Positions 59,471 through 64,000 of a stretch of DNA of 64,000 nucleotides are shown piece by piece; position 1 is the stretch's first letter; every line of letters starts with the position of its first letter. Location: NCBI GenBank assembly GCA_900475325.1, contig LS483371.1, positions 4,278,001 to 4,342,000 on the forward strand, in the 5' to 3' direction. Under the pieces are notes generated by a model. That model searched no databases and had not been told where the DNA came from. It saw only the letters and a program-made list of their open reading frames with translations. The position numbers and the translations under genes are program-made. Source of the stretch: Paucimonas lemoignei. Lineage in GTDB: Bacteria; Pseudomonadota; Gammaproteobacteria; Pseudomonadales; Pseudomonadaceae.

Positions 59471-59496
59471 CGACAGACTCTGCGCACCCGTGCCCC

Positions 59497-61125
59497 TCAG
59501 CCCTGCTGGATCTTGAAGCGCGCAACGGTCTGATGCAGCGTCCCGGCCATTTGCGCCAGTTCATGCCCAGCCGTATTGGTGTGCTGCGCCCCCTGCAACA
59601 CCTGCTCAGACAGGTTGCGAATACCCACCAGATTGCGATCCACCTCCCGCGCCACCAGCGCCTGCTCTTCGGTGGCGCTGGCAATCATCATGTTGCGCTC
59701 GTTGATCTGCGAAATGGATCGGGTAATTTCCTCCAGCGCATCGCCTGAACGTCGGGCGATCAGCAGTGTGGCCTGCACCAGCTCACTGCTGCTGTGCATG
59801 GCGGATACGGCTTGACCCGTGTCGAGGCGGACGTTGCCGATCATCTGCTCGATTTCCTGGGTCGACACCTGGGTGCGATGGGCCAGCGCCCGGACTTCAT
59901 CGGCCACGACCGCAAAACCTCGCCCGGCATCACCGGCGCGAGCGGCTTCAATGGCGGCGTTAAGGGCCAGCAGGTTGGTTTGCTCGGCGATGCTGCGAAT
60001 CACGTCCAGCACGCTGCTGATGTCCTGCACCCGCCCGGCCAGCTGTTGAATGCTACCGGAGGTGGAGGTCACACCATCGGCCAAGGCGCTGATGGAGGCT
60101 ACGGTTTCCTGCACCTGCTGACGACCGCGTTGAGCGGCCTGCTTGGATTCGCGGGAGGCTTCGCTGGTGCTGACTGCGTTACGTGCCACTTCATCCACCG
60201 CTGCCGTCATTTCATTGACCGCCGCCGCTGCCTGTTCGATTTCAAGCCCCTGAGCCTGCAGGCTAGTGGTGGTCTGGCTGCTAACCGCGCTCAGCTGTTC
60301 GGAAGAACTGGCCACCCGGTCCACTGAACTGGCGATACCGCGGACCATTTCATTAAGGTTTTGCTGCATGTCGCGCATGTTCATCATCAGGCTGCCGCGG
60401 TCCCCGGCACGCAAAGGCACGGCAATCGTCAGGTCACCCTGAGCGATGCGGCTCAGGATCCGCGCAGCATCGTCAGGCTCGCCACCCAGCGGACGTATGA
60501 CACTGCGCGTGACAATCACCGCCGCCGCTACGACCAAGGTGATACACCCCAGCAGCAGCGCCAGCAGGTTACGCTGGGCCTCGCTGTACAGGCTCTGCGC
60601 CGCTTGCTCACGCTCGGCGAAAATCCGTCCTTGCAGCGCCATCAGTTCATCGAGGCTTTTGTAGACTTCCTGCTCGGCAGGTATGACTTTCTGTTGCAAC
60701 TGGACCATGGCGGCGTTGGCGTCGCCTTGCTTGATCAGCGCCTGGACCTGAACAAACGCGGCCACGTAGGCTTCGCGGTTTTTCTTCAGTGCCTGATAAC
60801 CGCTTTTGCCTTCAGGGGTGTAGAGCAACGGCTCCAGGGTTTCAAACGCCTGGCTGATGCGCTTTTTGGTGGCATCAATGGCGTCCTGGGTCTGCTGATT
60901 ATCTTTATTGAGGAGCAAGTCCCGGGTGTTTCTGCCGTTGTCGCGAACCCCGGTCGCGATCACCATCATGGGCGCGATTTTCGGCCAGTCTTCCTTGACG
61001 ATCACCACCGCCTGGTCCTTGAGTGTTGCCATGTCCTGCAAGGCGTAGAGCACCATCCCGGCCAAGGCCAGGGGAGCGATCGCAAAGCCGATGACAATCC
61101 GTTTAGCGGTACTCAGTCGGGCCAT
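59497..61125 (-). CDS. Methyl-accepting chemotaxis protein with 4-helix-bundle sensor
   Basis: A 542-residue chemoreceptor. A membrane helix (about 8-28), a periplasmic four-helix-bundle domain of about 150 residues, a second membrane helix (about 185-208), HAMP domain (about 210-262) and signalling domain with [15 protein letters not shown] at the tip. I start at [14 protein letters not shown]; a frame open further upstream crosses a transcription terminator and is not part of the protein. The upstream region contains an unusual leader (61155-61440). Confidence 0.9.
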   Translation of the reverse strand: MARLSTAKRIVIGFAIAPLALAGMVLYALQDMATLKDQAVVIVKEDWPKIAPMMVIATGVRDNGRNTRDLLLNKDNQQTQDAIDATKKRISQAFETLEPLLYTPEGKSGYQALKKNREAYVAAFVQVQALIKQGDANAAMVQLQQKVIPAEQEVYKSLDELMALQGRIFAEREQAAQSLYSEAQRNLLALLLGCITLVVAAAVIVTRSVIRPLGGEPDDAARILSRIAQGDLTIAVPLRAGDRGSLMMNMRDMQQNLNEMVRGIASSVDRVASSSEQLSAVSSQTTTSLQAQGLEIEQAAAAVNEMTAAVDEVARNAVSTSEASRESKQAAQRGRQQVQETVASISALADGVTSTSGSIQQLAGRVQDISSVLDVIRSIAEQTNLLALNAAIEAARAGDAGRGFAVVADEVRALAHRTQVSTQEIEQMIGNVRLDTGQAVSAMHSSSELVQATLLIARRSGDALEEITRSISQINERNMMIASATEEQALVAREVDRNLVGIRNLSEQVLQGAQHTNTAGHELAQMAGTLHQTVARFKIQQG

Positions 61126-61154
61126 TTCCAGCTCCAGTTCATCAATAGTGCTCC

Positions 61155-61190
61155 CCAAAAAAAACGCCTGAAACCTTGCGGTTCCAGGCG
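61155..61190 (-). terminator. Intrinsic terminator in the leader of the chemoreceptor gene
   Basis: On the minus strand gcgcctggaaccgcaaggtt, then tcaggcg, followed by eight T: a stem-loop with a strong U tract, 30 bases before the chemoreceptor start codon. It can end a leader RNA or control read-through into the gene. Confidence 0.75.
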
Positions 61191-61361
61191 CCGTTGCCTG
61201 TTCGTAGGGTAGTTGACCTCCCCCTGCCCGCACCGCTTTGAGCAGCTCGATCATCGTTGACCGGTGGGCGGCCCACTCCGCGATATTCGCGTTGGACCTG
61301 ATCAGGGCAATGCAGCGTTTGTGCCAGCCTCTCTGTAAAAGACAATGTCAGACGACCTCCT

Positions 61362-61403
61362 CTACAGGGTGGCCCGGGCCGAACCATTGATTCGGTTATC
61401 CAT
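61362..61403 (-). CDS. Candidate 13-residue leader peptide
   Basis: The frame MDNRINGSARATL starts with ATG seven bases after a very good ribosome-binding site (ggagg) and stops at TAG; a second perfect site (aggagg) overlaps the stop, followed by a possible TTG-initiated 67-codon frame. A small hairpin (61417-61433) precedes the first site. The terminator at 61155 lies downstream. No family known; the role could be attenuation or a small regulatory transcript. Confidence 0.4.
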   Translation of the reverse strand: MDNRINGSARATL

Positions 61404-61572
61404 ACGACAACCTCCACCGTTCGCGATGAACGGCGCGTCAACATGGTGCGCAACTGAGCTGGCGGTTTGATATCAGTGCGTTATTCGCCTGAACGCTTCG
61501 GGCATGGACGCAGATCAATAAATGTTTCTGGAAGGTCGACTACCCTCGCCGATTTCGCGACCGACGCCCATC

Positions 61573-62928
61573 ATGCCGACCCTTGCCGCTACACCTCTTG
61601 ATACCGGGCTTTCTGCCCCCGAACTACTGGCCCCGGCCGGCACCCTGAAAACCATGCGTTATGCCTTCGCCTACGGAGCAGACGCCGTCTACGCAGGCCA
61701 GCCGCGCTACAGCCTGCGGGTGCGCAACAACGAATTCGACCATGCCAACCTCGCCCTGGGCATCAAAGAGGCTCAGGCGCTGGGCAAACGCTTTTATGTG
61801 GTAATCAACATCGCGCCCCACAATGCCAAGCTCAAGACCTTCCTCAAGGACCTGGAGCCCGTGATTGCCATGGCGCCCGATGCGCTGATCATGTCCGATC
61901 CAGGCCTGATCATGCTGGTGCGCCGCCACTGTCCGCAGATGCCGATCCATCTGTCGGTCCAGGCCAATACCGTAAATTGGGCCAGTGTCGAATTCTGGCA
62001 GTCCCAGGGCGTTAGCCGGATCATTCTGTCCCGTGAGCTATCGCTGGAAGAAATCGCAGAAATACGCCAGCAGGTACCCGCCATGGAGCTGGAGGTGTTT
62101 GTCCACGGCGCCTTGTGCATGGCTTATTCCGGCCGCTGCCTGCTGTCGGGCTACATGAACCGGCGGGACGCCAATCAGGGCAGCTGCACCAACGCCTGTC
62201 GCTGGCAATATTCGGCGCAGCAAGCCCGCCAGAATCAACTCGGCGATATCGTGCAAAGCTACCCGCCTGAACCCACCCTGGGTGAAGGCCCCCCAACCGA
62301 TCAGGTGTTCTTGCTTCACGAGGCCAACCGACCGGCCGAACTGATGCCTGCTTTCGAGGACGAACACGGCACATACATCATGAATTCCAAGGACCTGCGC
62401 GCCGTCCAGCATGTGCAGCGCCTTACCGAGATGGGTGTGCACTCGCTGAAAATCGAAGGACGAACCAAATCTCACTTTTATTGCGCCCGCACGACTCAGG
62501 TGTACCGACGCGCCATCGACGACGCCGTGGCAGGCCGCGAATTCGACCGCAGCCTGATGGGTGACCTGGAGTCACTGGCCCAGCGGGGCTACACCGAAGG
62601 GTTCCTGCGCAGGCACGTACACGACGAATATCAGAACTACCAGCGCGGCAGCTCGGTTTCCGAGAAACAGCAGTTCGTCGGCGAACTGACCGGTGAGCGA
62701 CGCAACGGCTTGGCAGAGGTACGGGTAAAAAACCGCTTCTATGTGGACGACAACCTGGAGCTGATGACCCCCGCCGGTAACCTGCATTTCGATCTTCCCT
62801 GCTTGCAGAACGAACAGGGCGAAGCCATCGGGGTAGCGCCGGGTGACGGGCACACGGTGTATATCCGCATACCCGAGGCCGTAGATTTGCGCTTTGGGCT
62901 GTTGATGCGGGATGTAAGCGGAGTTTAA
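61573..62928 (+). CDS. trhP: tRNA 5-hydroxyuridine synthase TrhP (YegQ), peptidase U32 family
   Basis: A 451-residue U32-family protein. The motif ELEVFVHGALCMAYSGRCLL (about 171-190) and the four cysteines C182, C189, C205 and C209, which bind an iron-sulfur cluster, identify the RNA-modifying branch. The family uses prephenate for hydroxylation of U34 in tRNAs. I start at MPTLAATPLDTG; 17 upstream codons in frame are less likely. Previously annotated as a collagenase-like protease. It is a single gene. Confidence 0.9.
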   Translation: MPTLAATPLDTGLSAPELLAPAGTLKTMRYAFAYGADAVYAGQPRYSLRVRNNEFDHANLALGIKEAQALGKRFYVVINIAPHNAKLKTFLKDLEPVIAMAPDALIMSDPGLIMLVRRHCPQMPIHLSVQANTVNWASVEFWQSQGVSRIILSRELSLEEIAEIRQQVPAMELEVFVHGALCMAYSGRCLLSGYMNRRDANQGSCTNACRWQYSAQQARQNQLGDIVQSYPPEPTLGEGPPTDQVFLLHEANRPAELMPAFEDEHGTYIMNSKDLRAVQHVQRLTEMGVHSLKIEGRTKSHFYCARTTQVYRRAIDDAVAGREFDRSLMGDLESLAQRGYTEGFLRRHVHDEYQNYQRGSSVSEKQQFVGELTGERRNGLAEVRVKNRFYVDDNLELMTPAGNLHFDLPCLQNEQGEAIGVAPGDGHTVYIRIPEAVDLRFGLLMRDVSGV

Positions 62929-62945
62929 ATCTTAGAAATGAAACC

Positions 62946-62979
62946 TATGTGGCTCACTGCATCCAGAAAGAGCCATATA
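62946..62979. promoter_or_regulatory. First operator repeat upstream of hipBA
   Basis: tatgtggctc, 14 bases, gagccatata: an inverted repeat with the same arms and exactly the same spacing as the one at 63005-63038. Confidence 0.65.
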
Positions 62980-63000
62980 TGACTCTACATATAAAAATGA

Positions 63001-63042
63001 AATCTATATGACTCACAACGGTTGACTAGAGCCATATAGATT
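63001..63042. promoter_or_regulatory. Second operator repeat, overlapping the hipBA promoter
   Basis: aatctatatgactc, 14 bases, gagccatatagatt (one mismatch between arms). The spacer and right arm cover TTGACT (63022-63027), and CATAAT (63044-63049) lies 16 bases on, a reasonable promoter for hipB. HipB proteins repress their own promoter by binding such sites. Confidence 0.7.
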
Positions 63043-63073
63043 ACATAATGGCCGCTCACTGCGAGAATGCGCC

Positions 63074-63397
63074 ATGAAAACAACGTTGCTTGATCAGATA
63101 CGCCAACGCCGACTGGAACTGGGATTGAAAATCCTGGAAATGCCGCTGCGCGCTGGCCTGACGCGGCAGCAGTACGGCAAGATCGAAGCGGGCGGTAACC
63201 CACGCCTCAATACACTCGATCAAATAGCCGAAGGGCTTGATGCCGCTCTGGTGCTCGTCCCAAAGTCGAAACTGGCAGCGGTGCAACGGATCCTTGCCGG
63301 TGAGGCATTGGTTGAGCCCGGTCAGCGTTATGCTCCCCTCACCGATTCCGTGCTCAACGTCAGTGAAGAGATTGAAAACCCTTGGGGAGACCTCTGA
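63074..63397 (+). CDS. hipB: HipB-like antitoxin, XRE family
   Basis: A 107-residue protein with a helix-turn-helix (about 5-62): LLDQIRQRRLELGLKI, then TRQQYGKIEAGGNPRLNTLD. The C-terminal tail (ENPWGDL) is probably disordered and contacts the toxin. Its stop overlaps the start of the next gene (TGATG), the classic layout of a toxin-antitoxin pair. It represses its own operon together with HipA. Confidence 0.87.
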   Translation: MKTTLLDQIRQRRLELGLKILEMPLRAGLTRQQYGKIEAGGNPRLNTLDQIAEGLDAALVLVPKSKLAAVQRILAGEALVEPGQRYAPLTDSVLNVSEEIENPWGDL

Positions 63398-64000
63398 TGG
63401 TCAGAGAAACGGTCGCAGCCTTGAAGCTGACCCTGCAGGGTGAAACCGTCGGATATGTGGCGGGCTATTCCAACGGCAAGACCGTTTTTACCCTGGCCCC
63501 GGAGTATCTGGACAATCCGGCCAGGCAGCCGCTGACCTTGTCTCATACCAACCCAGCGTCCCTGGCCAGGCAACTGGCCCGCAGCCATCCCTATATCAGC
63601 AGCCATCAGTTGCACCCGGTATTGAGCAACCTGCTGCCCGAAGGCGCGCTGCGCGACTTTCTGTCCCAGGCCATGAAGGTCCATCGAGACAATGAATTCC
63701 CGCTACTGAGCTGGCTCGGACGTGACTTGCCGGGCGCCTTGATCGCCGATCCTGTAGAGGCCTCCCAAATACCTGGCTTGGCCCTGCAACACTCCGGAAA
63801 GATCGAACCCGCTGTTATCGACATTCCTGACAGCCAGGCTCACTTTTCACTGGCGGGCATTCAGATGAAGTTTTCCATGCGCGACCAGGAGGGCCGCTAC
63901 ATCACCGGCGACCGCAAAGCGCCCGGCGACTGGATTATCAAAACCCCCTCGACCGTCCACCCCTTCGTCCCGCTTAACGAATACACGGCAATGTCGCTCG
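63397..64000 (+). CDS. hipA: HipA-like serine/threonine kinase toxin (partial, cut by window end)
   Basis: The 201 codons present start MVRETVAALKLTLQGETVGY and run off the window edge without stop. The N-subdomain-1 (couple_hipA, about residues 8-105, with SHTNPASLARQLARSHPYIS and LSNLLPEGALRDFL) is complete. The kinase part begins with SLAGIQMKFSM, the glycine-rich nucleotide loop of HipA, and DWIIKTPST, in which the lysine binds ATP. HipA kinases phosphorylate glutamyl-tRNA synthetase or other targets to give persistence; the catalytic aspartates lie beyond the window. Confidence 0.88.
   Translation, partial: MVRETVAALKLTLQGETVGYVAGYSNGKTVFTLAPEYLDNPARQPLTLSHTNPASLARQLARSHPYISSHQLHPVLSNLLPEGALRDFLSQAMKVHRDNEFPLLSWLGRDLPGALIADPVEASQIPGLALQHSGKIEPAVIDIPDSQAHFSLAGIQMKFSMRDQEGRYITGDRKAPGDWIIKTPSTVHPFVPLNEYTAMSL

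Larger units (their letters stand above)
61126..61572. other. Divergent region between the chemoreceptor gene and trhP
   Basis: 450 bases with the minus-strand leader described separately (hairpin, 13-codon frame, terminator). The plus side before trhP has a weak ribosome-binding region only. Confidence 0.5.

Noticed and set aside
61126..61254. N-terminal extension of the chemoreceptor by 43 codons
   Set aside because: The extension would include an intrinsic terminator and a non-conserved segment; the membrane helix starts normally after MARLSTAKR.

Overview
The window is chromosomal DNA of a fluorescent-type Pseudomonas (P. fluorescens / P. putida / P. syringae side of the genus). The evidence is the gene order alaS-lysC-rsmA-tRNA-Ser-tRNA-Arg, the aru/ast and aot arginine loci in the same order as in P. 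aeruginosa, Pseudomonas-specific regulators (AmrZ, the AraC-type ArgR, PhhR), high GC, and many copies of Pseudomonas-type intergenic palindromes (REP/REPIN).

Layout. 1-3600: amrZ, mgtE, a small secreted protein and three tRNAs. 3641-9097: rsmA/csrA, lysC, alaS, ltaE, all on the minus strand. 9280-10061: an FMN riboswitch followed by a type II lumazine synthase gene. 10206-17957: the arginine succinyltransferase operon aruC-aruF-aruG-astD-astB-(95 aa gene)-astE. 18279-19272: a long imperfect inverted repeat. 19302-24573: argR and the arginine/ornithine ABC uptake operon aotJQMOP, with an exact match to the ArgR half-site consensus upstream of aotJ. 25433-31181: acsA, a DUF2790 gene, and the phenylalanine module phhR / phhA-phhB with a TyrR/PhhR box. 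32156-40283: two very small genes, an MFS transporter, arfB, a YadGH-type ABC exporter, a glutathione transferase and fadE. 40339-47646: a sulfur module with a LysR regulator, 3-mercaptopropionate dioxygenase, a four-domain rhodanese, a solute-binding protein without permease or ATPase, an FMN monooxygenase and an SfnB/DszC-like flavoprotein. 48177-61125: a catabolic and uptake island with an enolase-superfamily enzyme, a complete Dpp/Opp-type ABC importer, a KdgM-type porin and two divergent FadR-type regulators, bracketed by two chemoreceptor genes. 61573-62928: trhP. 63074-64000: a hipBA toxin-antitoxin operon cut by the window edge.

How the genes work together. The left half is core metabolism. 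Arginine enters through AotJQMP, ArgR senses it, and AruCFGDBE degrade it to glutamate and succinate. Phenylalanine is hydroxylated by PhhA with cofactor recycling by PhhB. The right half is accessory. The sulfur module probably handles organic thiols or sulfonates. The enolase/Dpp/KdgM/FadR island looks like a self-contained sense-import-dehydrate system for an acidic sugar or uronate-containing oligomer whose identity cannot be read from sequence; it is the best candidate for a poorly described system here. Other unusual items are a leader with a 13-codon reading frame and an intrinsic terminator before the second chemoreceptor, a PhhR with altered sigma-54 contact and Walker B motifs, duplicated operators before hipBA, and two related ~0.6-1 kb inverted-repeat islands.
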